A stretch of 64,000 nt of DNA, taken from contig CM076146.1 of assembly GCA_038025085.1 (NCBI GenBank), forward strand, positions 14,873,001-14,937,000, in the 5' to 3' direction. The translations under genes and the position numbers were made by a program. The notes beneath the pieces were generated by a model. The model had not been told where the DNA came from. It did no database searches and saw only the letters and a list, made by a program, of their open reading frames with translations. This DNA comes from Tetragonia tetragonoides (taxonomy: Eukaryota > Streptophyta > Magnoliopsida > Caryophyllales > Aizoaceae). Of the stretch, positions 30,401 through 40,996 are shown piece by piece; the stretch's first letter is position 1, and every line of letters starts with the position of its first letter.

Positions 30401-31971
30401 AATTAAATTTCCAAGTGAATAGGCAACACAAGGGTGTTCACCAAATTTTGGTGCCCGGACATTTTTCAATGGGTGTCCAATTGAACCCTTAATTATTTTT
30501 ATCATCATACTTGTGCCAGGATGACCCAAACGATCATGCCAGAGAGAGCACAATATTTGGTTGTCCATCAATTATTTGGACACCATATTAATTTCAATGG
30601 GATTAATGTACGTATAGTACATTCCCGATGAGTACGCTGACAATTTTTCAAATACACACTTCTTGTTAGCTTTAACTGATGTAAGACACATGTACTCCTT
30701 TTGGTCTTCAGTCATGGTTTCCATGTGGTAGCCATTCTGATGCACATCTTTAAAACTCAACAAATTTCTTCGAGATTTACTCAAATATAATGCGTCTTTT
30801 ATTTCAATTTTCGTCCCCATAGGGAGCATGACACACGCCTTTCCCGATCCTTCAATTAATTTTGCAACACCACCAATAGTGTTAACGTTTGCCTCAACTG
30901 GTTTCAGTTGGATGAAATAAACTTTATTCCTCAAAATTGTGTGTGTCGCAGTACTGTCAATTAGACATTGTTCGCCAGTTCCATTTCGCAAATTCATATC
31001 TTCACTAAAATAAATAAACATTAGATTAGTGATTAATTAAACACACTCATTTTTATTTAATACGAAATTATTACAACATTGATTGTCTATGGCTTGTTAA
31101 TCTACAAAGTGGGCCTCAATATTTTTCTCTTTGCCTTTCTGGGAAGCTTGATATAATTCTACCAAATGTTTGGCGGTTCGACATTCTTTTGCAAAATGGC
31201 CCTTAATGCCACATTTGAAACATGTCACCTTTTGCTTCCCTGTTGGCCCAGTCCTTTGCTGGTTCATTTGTTTGCCTTTTCGCTTGAAATGGCGACGCTG
31301 ACCTTTGTTGAAATTCTTGCCATGAAATCTTCTATTTTTCAGTTGGCACCTTGTTCACCCATTTTGGTGACACGTGCCTCTGGCACTGCACTGGTTCCAA
31401 CAGGCCTCATGTTATGATTTTGCATGAGCAACTGATTATTCAGCTCAGCCACAAATAGCACAGATATCAGTTCAGAGTATTTTTTGAATCCTCTTTCTCG
31501 ATACTGCTGCTGCAGTACCACATTAGAGGCATGCATGGTAGAATAAGTCTTTTCAAGCATATCATACTCAATGATATTTTTCCCACATAACTTCATAGAT
31601 GAACTTATACGCAGTAGAGTAGAATTATATTCACTAACGGACTTGTAGTCCTGAAACCTCAGATTAGCCCATTGAAACAGGGTTTGTGGCAACAAAACTT
31701 GTTCTCTGTACCCATATCTCTCATGGAGATTTTGCCACAATTCTTTTGGATCTTCAACCATGATGTATTCATTTTTCAGGTCCTCATGAAGATGATGCCT
31801 TAAGAAAATACTGGCCTCGGCCTGATCTTCCTCTGAGGCATTATTATTTTCCTCAATGGTTTTCTTAAGTCCATTAGTCTTCAGGTGTGCAAGGGCATCA
31901 ATCTTCCATTTGTAGTAGTTCTTCCCAGGCACATCAAGGATTTGAAATTCCCTCTTAGCAATCCTTGCCAT
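27417..31971 (-). pseudogene. Copia-1 gag-pol polyprotein, fragmented
   Basis: ATG 31971 starts gag (MARIAKREFQILDVPGKNYY), a UBN2-type domain. A frameshift near 31330 precedes the zinc knuckle CFKCGIKGHFAKEC. Protease follows (CLIDSTATHTIL, 30572-31021), GAG-pre-integrase (LWHDRLGHPG near 30540), integrase (QNGLAES..., 29614-30195), reverse transcriptase with YVDD intact near 28445, and RNase H ending near 27417-27500. Several frameshifts and stops break the chain, including around 30280, 28980, 28460 and in the RNase H tail. The normal product would be one polyprotein cleaved by its own protease; this copy cannot make it. Confidence 0.88.
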
Positions 31972-32689
31972 TTTATGGTTAGAAATAAATTGTTAAAGTT
32001 AATAAATTATTGGGGTGCGTTGGTTATAAATTACATTATTATGCAGTTGAATATCACCACGGGAATGAAGTCGTAGTGGTCCGAGACTCCTGACGCTCAG
32101 TCAAAAGTTAGGGGTTCAAAAACCCATTGGTACAAAATATAAAATAAACAACAATTTTATTTTCTTGTTTATTGGCTAATCAATAAACATTTTCTTTGTT
32201 TGCTTTAATGGAACCTGCAAAACAAATGTCAATTCCAACTAATAAAGGCAATAAACATTTTATCTCAAAAGATCATGCAGAACAAATATTAGTTACAAAG
32301 TTTTGGTCCAATTTTCTTCCATAAGCATAATCCCATACAATGGGTCAGTAGTCCAAAACAAATACTTGTAGTGATTTGTCCATTTATCTCATGGTCAAAC
32401 TTGCAAAAATAATTACTTCATTCATTTAATGTTGTGGGCCATACTTGTTTTTCTTTACTCAACCCTTTATTTCACGTGCATATTTCCTACAAATTGCAAT
32501 AATTTTACTGACACACTCTTCCTTCATTCACTATTTTATCAGTACCGTTTGTACTTTGTCCTTCTATTGTTGTTTTCGATTCTGATTTTATTTGCGACTA
32601 AATTATCACATTTCTTAGTGGTTGGTCATTTGGATTTTTTAGGTTGGATAATGATTCGGATTTGGAGCCGCACAGTACATGGTGGCGAC

Positions 32690-33058
32690 TCACATTTTTG
32701 GGTTCTTTGGGACAACCGGTGAGGTGATCTCGGCAGAGCCAATCTCACCCTCTTCCTTTTCTCGTTTTCTTTTGTTGGACGGACCTGGATCTAGACAAGG
32801 GTCGAGTCTCGGCTCTACTGGGTTATCGTTCAGGTTTATAAAAACAGGCTTAGGAGGTGGTGGTTGTGGTTCATTTGCTCGGGAGGCTTCTGCCGATGTC
32901 GATGTACTAGTGGACGTGAGATTTGGTTGTGGTTGGGGTATGATATTCGGGTAAGGAACGGTTCCGAAGGGTACGTGGTTTTGCTCAATGATGAGGTATA
33001 CAGGTGAGTAGTAAATACCGGTTACGACAGTGTTGATCCCATTACTTTGGTGACTCAT
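32690..33058 (-). CDS. Small Pro-rich open frame in the copia-1 leader, unrecognised
   Basis: A 122-codon frame between the 5' LTR and gag, with a Pro-rich stretch (EPQPPPPKPVFINLN), an acidic/basic tail (KRKREKEEGEIGS) and no known domain. The copia leader from 31972 to 33244 (~1.27 kb) is longer than I would expect for a short-LTR copia. It may be a captured sequence or simply chance. The remaining leader (31972-32680) shows nothing coding. Confidence 0.3.
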   Translation of the reverse strand: MSHQSNGINTVVTGIYYSPVYLIIEQNHVPFGTVPYPNIIPQPQPNLTSTSTSTSAEASRANEPQPPPPKPVFINLNDNPVEPRLDPCLDPGPSNKRKREKEEGEIGSAEITSPVVPKNPKM

Positions 33059-33244
33059 AGTGGTATCAAAACTAACGTAAAACTATATGGCTAGAAAATT
33101 TAGTAATCTAGTTTTGAGCTTCTGATGTAGACGATCCGAATTATATTCGGCAACTACAGAGCATACTGCCTCAAAACTTAGAATTATTTTGGAATGAGTT
33201 TGTATTTTACCTTTTGGAGTTGGAGTTAGGTCGTGTTGATAACG

Positions 33245-33456
33245 TGTTAAAAGATAGCTCAGAAAAGAGGAAGTTGAAAGTGGGAGTGAAAAGTTGTTGT
33301 TTACTTGTTATTGCTTTTCATGGGGACCTTTTCTCATTACAAGCTTGGCCTATTTATAGGCAAGTAAGAATGAGGTTTTACTATACAAAATAGTAAAGCT
33401 CTATCATTGGTCTCAAGTGAGCCATTCATCTATTCTAGCATGTGAGAATTACAACA
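33245..33456 (-). repeat. Copia-1 5' LTR
   Basis: The 212-bp LTR carries the same TATA box (plus 33351-33358). It is bounded by TSD AACTT and, on the inside, by the primer-binding region. Confidence 0.93.
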
Positions 33457-33671
33457 AACTTCTTTTTTTTTTTTTTTTTTTCTGATAAGGAATAAATTTA
33501 ACTTCTTCGGAGAAATATCCCATTTTAATCTTTTTTTTTGTTTGTCTAAAACAAAATATTAAAGACAAAACGCTTTGGTCATGACTTCATGAGCCCATGT
33601 CTCACGTGTTTTCCATTCATTTTTTTACTTGTTTTTGCCATAATCGACACTACTAAAAGCAAGAAGGTAAT

Positions 33672-33869
33672 TTTTATTGGGTTCACAATCAAGGGTATTT
33701 ACCGTCGACCACATGACTGTTTCCCTGCGTTGGCGTGTAGGCAACTAATAGGTGGGACAGCTGTCCAAGGAATTTAAAGATGCTCCATGCCCAAGGCGAG
33801 ATTCGAACCCTCAACCTTAGTTAAGTATGGATGATTCCCTACCACTCAACCACACCTCCTTGATTACTA
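33672..33869 (-). mobile_element. tRNA-derived SINE with 12-bp TSD
   Basis: The 198-bp element is flanked by CAAGAAGGTAAT (33660-33671 and 33870-33881). On the minus strand its head reads GGAGGTGTGGTTGAGTGGTA (A box) and GGTTCGAATCTCGCC (B box), as in Pol III tRNA-derived SINEs. The body holds GTCATGTGGTCGACGGTAAA and the end is AACCCAATAAAA. A related copy is at 40508-40650. Confidence 0.85.
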
Positions 33870-34162
33870 CAAGAAGGTAATGAAGCAAAGCTTTTTCACA
33901 ATAACTCTTGCCCTACTCTCTAATCTCTACCTTTTCTTTTCTTTTTCTTTTTCTAGGGGAAAAACAATTTTGTTTTTTGGCAAAAGAATAAAGATTTTCT
34001 ATTACCAAGTAAACAGTTAAGTACAATGGGCAGCTTTGACTCGCTTAACCCACTCAAGTTACATAACCAAAAGAGCAAGAATACAATATAATCTAATTAC
34101 CAGATTACTGCAACTGCTCAAATTACACAGGGATAGCTATTTAACCCCTGAAGGGCTATACA

Positions 34163-36830
34163 TCATTTTGTTTCTCTTTTACCTCTACAATGCAGTTCCT
34201 GAATGATGCGTCGTATCAAGACTAGCTCTTGCATATGTTCAGCATTAAATCTTCTGTTGTTCCTTTCCCGCCACAGAAAGTAGATAGTTGCAGCAAACAG
34301 ATACCCGAGCATTTAGGTTTTGGGCCTGTTACCCCTCAATCGCTGATTGGCCCAGGTCTTCTCTGCAGGCCGTGCCAATGGAGTTCTAGGTTCTCCAAAC
34401 CAGTTCAGTAACTGGCCCCAGACTTTTGCAGAGTATCTGCATTCAAAGAACAGATGTTCTAGAGTTTCTTCAACTACAGTCTCACAAAGGACACATTGTA
34501 TATTCACCTGCACTCCCCATCTACTTAGCCTATCCACAATAGGTAGTCTTCCCAACATTACCAGCCACAGGGTAAACTGGTTCTTAGGAAGCAAGCCAGG
34601 AAGAAGAAGGGGCTTTCTCCAAGGAACCTTAGGTTTCAATGGGACTAACTGCTTATATGCTTTGCTGATACGGAATTTATCTCAAACAACACAAGTTGTC
34701 ATATGTTGTTGATTTCCAACCCAATCTCTTGCATTCAGGATTTTCCTCACAATCCAACTAGCCTGCTTTGGTATGCTAGCTGATTGTGGATCATTATTCT
34801 TCAAGTAATAAACATGTACCCATCTAATCCAAAGCTTGTCTTTCTTGCATGACACTGCCCAGAAGTGCTTCATTATAGCATCTTTGTTCCATATCTCAAA
34901 GTTGATGACATTCAGACCCCCAGCAGCCCTTGGTGAGCAGATTTGCTCCCAGGCTACTATTGCTCTTTTGGATGAGGAGAACTTGCAAGTCCATAAAAAA
35001 ACTTTGCAGGCTGCCTCAATAGCCTTGATGACCTTCTTTGGTAACACAAATATCTGAGACCAATATGTTTGCATACCAAATAATACGCTTTTTATCAGTT
35101 GCACCCTACCACCATAAGATAGGAACCTTGCTGTCCAGCTCTGAATCCTACCAATGATCATGTCAATAAGGGGTTTGAAGTGCACAATTGAGAGTTTCTT
35201 GGAGGCTAGAGGTACCCCTAAGTACTTGAAAGGCAATTCACCAATAGAAAAACCCAAAGAATCAGCAATTTGTTGCCTCAAATCATTACTCATTCCTACT
35301 GCAAAAAGTGAGCTCTTTTCAAGGTTAGCCTTAAGGCCTGCGACCTGAGAAAACTCATCAAAAGCTGTAAAGTGCAACTGCACAGAAATCAAATCACCCC
35401 TGCAGAACATCAACAGATCATCCGCGAAACAAACATGATAAATTTCCAATTTGTCACATCTAGGATGGTGATTAAAGTCAGGATTCCTCCCCAGTTGCCT
35501 CAGAGTCCTATTCAAATACTCCATAGCTAGGACAAAAAGATAAGGGGAAAGAGGATCCCCCTGTCTTAGTCCCTTCTTGGCTTCAAAACTAGTGGTGAGA
35601 CATCCATTTATGAGAAGCTTATAGTTGACAGTAGAGATACACTGAAAGATCCACCCCACGAACTTGGTTGGAAACCCATACTCCAGGAGAACCATCTTCA
35701 GAAAGCTCCACTCCAATGAGTCATAAGCCTTTTTCAGATCGACTTTCAGCATACATCTAGGTCAAACTCCTTTTCTAGTGTACCATTTAATCAACTCATG
35801 ACTCAAAATGATATTATCAATTATATGTCTCCCTTCAATAAATGCAGACTGAGATTCATGCACTATTGAATCAATTACCAACTTTAGCCTACTAGTCAAG
35901 ATTTTAGAAATCAACTTATATAAAGTGGTGCAACACACAATAGGTCTAAAATCTTTGACAAAAGTAGGGTTTGCTACCTTTGGCAGAAGAGTAACAGTAG
36001 TGCAATTGATGGCTTTAAGTAGTTTACCTGACGCAAAAAATTCATGTACTGGAGCTTTTACTTCAGAGCCAACAGTCACCCAATACTTCTTGTAGAATTC
36101 AACAGGGAAGCCATCAAGCCCAGGAGCTTTGTCCTGTGGGAGTGATTTTAGAGCACCTTCAATATCTGCATCTGCTATGTCTACCACCAGCTGTGTTTGT
36201 TAAGCAAGCTCAAGGCAATGACCACTTCTGATAACTTCAGTATTCAATGTAGGTAGTTCAGTTGCAGCAGTCCCCATAAGATTCTTGAAGAACTGAATAA
36301 ACTCCTCTTGAACAGCTTGAGGGTCAGTAAGCTTTTGTCCCTGATCAGTTGTGATTGTGCTCACAGAATTGTGAGTCCTTCTCTGCTTGATACAGGCATG
36401 GAAAAATTTAGTATTAGAATCCCCTGCATTGAGCCAAGTGATTCTTGCTTTTTGCCTGGCAATTTTCTCTTGAATGCCAGACCATTTTTCCAGTTGTTGT
36501 AAAATCTCCCTCTCTTGATGAATGAGAGTGCTACTGAACAGGACAGTTCTCAGATCAGCTTGAATGTTTTCCTTGGCTTCCTGAAGTTCTTGAACCCATT
36601 TACCAGCAGCAGAATATTCTCTATTAAACCCCATAATCTCCTTTCTTAGCAGACTAAGATGTTTCCATGTCTTGTACATCTGGAAACCATGTATCTCAAC
36701 CTATCACACTCGAGTAACAGCAGCAACCATCCTCTCATCAGTTAACAAAGGCAGTAAAAGTCTAAAAGGTCTCTTCTCCACAGCAAGGGGTAGGGAAGTA
36801 CTAAAAACAATTTCATTCATAATGATAAGT
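34163..36830 (-). pseudogene. LINE-C ORF2 (reverse transcriptase part), in-frame stops only
   Basis: One frame can be followed on the minus strand from about 36830 to TGA at 34163-34165, broken by adjacent stops TGA-TAG near 36702-36707, TAA 36200-36202, TGA 35762-35764, TGA 34682-34684 and TAA 34313-34315. No frameshift is needed from 36679 onward. Landmarks in order: ITWLNAGDSNTKFFHA, QDKAPGLDGFPVEFYKKYW, MLKVDLKKAYDSLEW, KGLRQGDPLSPYLF, catalytic FADDLLMF, FKYLGVPLASKKLS, zinc motif CVLCETVVEETLEHLFFEC and the terminal WRERNNRRF block. Most of the endonuclease domain is missing. Confidence 0.87.
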
Positions 36831-37229
36831 CATACGACATTTACAAACGAAATCCAAATCAACAAGGTGCAATTCTAAAACATCAGATAACATCCGAGTA
36901 ATAAAGCTACTTAGCATGGTAGATTCGACGTATCCGAACAGTCTCGACCTTTCAATTGTTGTTTTCCATATGACAGCCTTTTCGCGGAGGGCCCTATCGC
37001 CATAACTTTGTGGAATGTACAAATCTAATATCGTATAAAGCCTCTCGAAGAAGAAGATCGCAGTACCGCCATACGAATAACGAAACAGAAAACAAACATT
37101 ACTCTCACAAAAGGAGAGACAGTCATACCAAAAAATTGGGGATAAACTAACTCTCACGGAAGAAGAGATTGATTTTATTCCAACCAAAGAAACTAAAAAA
37201 CTAAATAAGACGAAAAAACTAAAAGAATT

Positions 37230-37265
37230 GGGGCTTACCATCAGCGATTCGCTGATGGTAGCCCC
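37230..37265. other. Near-perfect 36-nt inverted repeat (hairpin)
   Basis: GGGGCTTACCATCAGCGA pairs with TCGCTGATGGTAGCCCC with one bulged T and a one-base centre. It sits in the putative leader of LINE-C. Confidence 0.75.
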
Positions 37266-37380
37266 CAGATCACAAAAGTAGGGTTTGAGTATTTTTACGG
37301 AAAAGGGGAGAGAAGGACTCTCTAGCCTCTACCTTCTCTATATGCTCTCTCTCAATCATCATGCCAATTTAACAAAAATA

Positions 37381-37478
<98 letters not shown>
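37381..37478. repeat. (TAA)n microsatellite at the 5' side of LINE-C
   Basis: About 33 trinucleotide copies, preceded by AACAAAAATA and followed by CCACACAATTTGCC. Confidence 0.95.
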
Positions 37479-37479
<1 letters not shown>

Positions 37480-38879
37480 CCACACAATTTGCCTAAATCA
37501 GCCAAATCAAACCTTATGTATCCCGAATTAGTCAAAAAATAATAAATAAAACCCTAATATTGTTAATCAAAACAACCAAACTTTGAAGAAATTGATTGAT
37601 TTGCCAGATTGATTTCTTCTAGCGTGGACGAGATTGAGCCGTAATTTGGTGATGGTAATTTCGCTAAGATGTTAAGAATATTCAATTGAAATGAGCAATT
37701 GAGCTCTTGGGTAAGTTATCAGGGGATGTTATTACAAGGGAGGAGTTAAACATTAATTGCATATTAATGGGGTAGAGAGTATTAAGTGGGGGCAAATTGG
37801 AAAAGACAACTAAAAATTGAATGGCAAACACATGTCTAAGGAGTTAGGGGGTCATGGCTAAAGTGTTTTATCTTTAGTGGGGTGTTTTGGACAAAAATAA
37901 TTAAAATAGGGATATTTTTCGCAAGAATTTAAATTTATTGGGAGGGGGTCGGAAAATATTACAAAATTTAATTATTTGGGGAGGTGGGGTGAGTCAGACC
38001 TGGCAAATAAGTCGGATTTGGGGTTGATTGAGTACCTTTAAGTTCTGCCCATCCGCGGGTGGGGTTCGGGAAGTAAGACAGGTTCAGGTCGATTATTGGG
38101 TTGGGAGTCTTAGGATTTATTTTGCCTTGTAGACCTTGAGCTGAGTTTGAGCCATTAGCAAGGGTGATTAAATCTTAATTATTTATTTATTTTGGAGGTG
38201 TCCTAGAAAATTATTCCAAAGTTAAAACACGCGTCAACTCAACCACATTTTCCAAACATATATCCTCAAAACAATACACATTGCAACTAGCCAACTACTG
38301 AAAGGATGAAACCTAACTACATTCTAGGCGACAATATAATTTGTCGTGTCGTCTACATAAAAGGCATGCCAATAAATTCAAATTTATCAACATAAGATAA
38401 CATCTTAAATAAAAACAAAACAATTTATTGGGAGTCATCTTCTTCAACTTCGAAATCAAACTCACACATTTGTGCTCCACCATCAACCGACTAATGGATG
38501 ATGCAACAATTATGACTTTTATAAGCATATCGAAAGCAGAGAGAGAATGAATGAGGTTGTTCAACGCAACGCAGTAGAGTTGAGAAAGATAACATAGGAA
38601 CATAGATGTATTTTGAACCTAAATCCCGATATAATAAGTAATTGAGTGAATAGAAAAATGGATATGCATTGATAATTTCTCACTTCTTATATATTCGCTT
38701 GATGAATCTTTCTAATTACTTGGGTGAAATTATAGTTAATAAATTAAACTCCTTATTAATAACTAAATCAAAGTCATTGCTTGTTGCATTTAGTAGTCAT
38801 AAAATGATCAAGTGAATTGTTTCATGTTTTTCATGTAGATAAAAACTAGTCAAAGTGGGAGCAGACTTCTATATACCTC
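37479..38879. other. Intergenic spacer
   Basis: No gene, no RNA gene and no clear element ends seen. The longest frame (38313-38603, minus) has no recognisable motif. Confidence 0.6.
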
Positions 38880-39272
38880 GGCCTTGTTTAGTTGGATGTA
38901 AGATAGTATGGGAAGTGCAAGTTCCATGTAAGTTGTTAAAATTTCATTGTTTGGTTCATCAACTTCATTGGAAGTGGAACATCCCTATGTAACTTACTTC
39001 CCATGAGATATGGGAAGTTGCTTACCTAGAGGGGGCTAGGTAAGTGGAACTTCCCATGCTTCTCCCATCCAAATTACACATGTGCCCATAAAAAGCTCAT
39101 ACCTATGTAAATAAATGAGGATAAGTATGTCATTTTGCATTTCTTCCAAGGAAGTCCATTTTATCAACCAAACAAAATGATTTACATGGAATTTCAACTT
39201 ACCTATGTAACTTCAATTTCCATGGATTTACAACTTTCAAATGAAATTTACTCATATGAACCAAATAAGGCC
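38880..39272. mobile_element. MITE-like element with GGCCTT...AAGGCC ends
   Basis: About 393 bp starting GGCCTTGTTTAGTTG and ending GAACCAAATAAGGCC, whose reverse complement is GGCCTTATTTGGTTC. The interior also holds short inverted motifs (CTTCCCATG, CATGGGAAG). The superfamily is uncertain because I see no clean target duplication. Confidence 0.65.
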
Positions 39273-39321
39273 TCAAGTAATTAGTTTCATGTCCTTCAAA
39301 TTGATCGATATTTGTTACTAG

Positions 39322-39716
39322 TAGGGCTGTAAATGAACTGAGCGTTTATTAGCTAAATGAACGAACATGAACACAATTCTAAAACTCGTTTGCTAAACAA
39401 GCCGAGCTCGAACATGACTCTATTCAACTCGTTTATGTTCATGAACAAGCTCGTTTATGTTTGTTTAAAACTCGTTAAAGCTCGTTTAAACTCTATTATA
39501 TTATTTTATTAAATAATATATTAATAAATAAATAATTTTTTAAATATATTTTTAAAATTATACGTGAACAAGTTCGACTCAAGCTCGGCTCGTTTATTTA
39601 ACCGAGACTAAATGAGCAGAGCTCGAGCTCAAAACACAATTATTGAGCTCGAGCTCGATTATGAAAGCTCGTGAACGAGCTCGAACAGAGCAAAGCTCGA
39701 CTCGTTTATAGCCCTA
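39322..39716. mobile_element. hAT-like MITE with 8-bp TSD
   Basis: The 395-bp element has inverted ends TAGGGCTGTAAA and TTTATAGCCCTA and an 8-bp target duplication GTTACTAG (39314-39321) / GTGACTAG (39717-39724), one mismatch. The interior is rich in CTCGTTTA and GAGCTCGAGCTC. Eight-bp duplications and these ends are typical of hAT. No coding capacity. Confidence 0.85.
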
Positions 39717-39724
39717 GTGACTAG

Positions 39725-40230
39725 GAGCTCCAAATTTCAACATGTAATAATGTGTTGTTTTTATTACCTTTTTTTAAAAGAATTATACAAAACTTTTTCT
39801 TCATAAAAGGTGTAAATAATCTCACATTTTGAACAATAATTGATTTTTTTTTTATTTAAATATTGTGTTAGTCTCGTGTAGTATCAAATATTGTTTTACT
39901 CGAGATGAAGACCACTTCTAGCTAGACTATCTCAAGATAATGACGTAGGAGGAAGTTGTCATATATTTGGAGAGAAAGGTTTAAGATTTCAGAAAAAAGA
40001 AAAATTCCAAAGTAGAATTTCATATTGCTTGGCCATCATAAAATGAGAGTGATAAGAAAGTGAAACATGACGAATATTTTGCTCTGAAGGACTTAAATAG
40101 CATGTTGGAAAAGAAAATGTGGATTTATATTCTTACTAAAATAATAAAAAAATAAAAATAATAAAAAATAATAAAAAATAAAAAAATAAAAAAGTAAAAA
40201 AAAGAAAGAGAGGATATAAGTTCGGGGTTT
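39725..40230. other. AT-rich spacer
   Basis: No gene seen. An A-rich stretch with TAAAAAATAA motifs (40139-40205) precedes the tRNA relic. Confidence 0.6.
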
Positions 40231-40273
40231 TGAACCCGACGTGAATCGTCACGCACCATTGCGCCACGGATCC
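40231..40273 (-). pseudogene. tRNA-Trp pseudogene lacking the anticodon arm
   Basis: The minus strand reads GGATCCGTGGCGCAATGGT and then GCGTGACGATTCACGTCGGG-TTCA, which correspond to the 5' half (acceptor and D arm) and the T arm/3' end of plant tRNA-Trp. About 29 nt between them, including the anticodon stem-loop, are missing, so it is 43 nt instead of 72. A and B promoter boxes are partly retained. Confidence 0.7.
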
Positions 40274-40507
40274 TATTGGTGATTAGGCAGGTTTGCTTTT
40301 TTTATTAAAATGAAAGAGGTTTACGCCACTGAAAATGTTATGACAATAAGACAAAACAACAAAACTACAAAACTACAACTACAATTATTTAACTGTGAGC
40401 ATCATCACAAGTTCACCAAAAAAAATAAAAAGAAAAAGGAGTAGTTTTCTTTTTGACATTGTCCAATTTTGATTTCCGAACTCCTTTGGCCAAAATTCAT
40501 CCATCAT

Positions 40508-40650
40508 TAACCAAGATTGAGTATTCGAAACTCGCCTAAGGCATGAAGCAGTTTTAAAATCCTCACCGGTTATCCCACCCTCAAAATTAAGGCGGGTGAT
40601 TAGTCATTGTGGTCGACGGTGAATATGAGCCCTGGGTGTGAATAATTAAA
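40508..40650 (+). mobile_element. SINE fragment, same family as 33672-33869
   Basis: It starts inside the tRNA-like head (GAGTATTCGAAACTCGCC, a decayed B box) and continues through GGCATGAAGCA, ATCCCACCC and CATTGTGGTCGACGGTGAATA, which align with the body of the minus-strand SINE. It is truncated at the 5' end and diverged. Confidence 0.65.
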
Positions 40651-40996
40651 AATATAAATAAAAAGAACTCCTTCAGGCAAACAAATTAACAAGTACATGA
40701 TGAAGCATTCATCCATCTGGTGCTGGTCCTTTTCATAATATCAAAACTTAGTCATATTGCAAAACTAGCAGGAGAAGACATAAAATCAATAAGAATAAGC
40801 TTCTCACCTTCATTATCATAAAAAACAAAAGACTGGTAAAAAGGTTCATAATATATTGGAAAAATTGCCTTTTCAATCTTCATTAATACACCTAACTAAT
40901 AATAAGAACTAGCTAAATGGTACCAACTAGTCAAACTCTCCGTTGACTGGGTATCATCAAGAAGATCCTTTTCAATCAGCCTTCTTGCTCTCACCA

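Larger units (their letters stand above)
26994..33456 (-). mobile_element. Copia-1: complete Ty1/copia retrotransposon with TSD AACTT
   Basis: Short LTRs (26994-27199 and 33245-33456), TGTTAAAAGATAGCTC...AATTACAACA, are flanked by a perfect 5-bp duplication AACTT at 26989-26993 and 33457-33461. In minus-strand order: 5' LTR, primer-binding region (CGTTATCAACACGACC next to the LTR), leader, gag, protease, integrase, RT, RNase H, then polypurine tract CAAGGGAGAG against the 3' LTR. The domain order PR-IN-RT-RH identifies Ty1/copia; the short LTR and primer region suggest an Ale-type lineage (inference). The two LTRs differ at several positions and the ORF is broken, so the insertion is not recent. 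Confidence 0.95.
33965..37370 (-). mobile_element. LINE-C: L1-type element, internally deleted
   Basis: ORF2 from the end of the endonuclease onward lies on the minus strand. The 3' end is CTTTTGCCAAAAAACAAAA near 33970. The stretch 36830-37370 upstream of ORF2 has no ORF1 or endonuclease. It contains GAGAGAGAG and GGCTAGAGAG near the far end, like the leaders of LINE-A and LINE-B, and is followed by a (TAA)n tract at 37381. I read it as a LINE leader joined to ORF2 by a large internal deletion; the 5' limit is uncertain. Confidence 0.6.

Noticed and set aside
33780..33862. Functional tRNA gene on the minus strand
   Set aside because: A and B boxes are present, but the sequence cannot form a proper acceptor stem and continues into a SINE body with its own target duplications.
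36813..37241. 142-codon minus-strand frame as a gene
   Set aside because: No recognised domain, and it joins directly to truncated LINE ORF2 and leader-like sequence, so I treat it as part of LINE-C.
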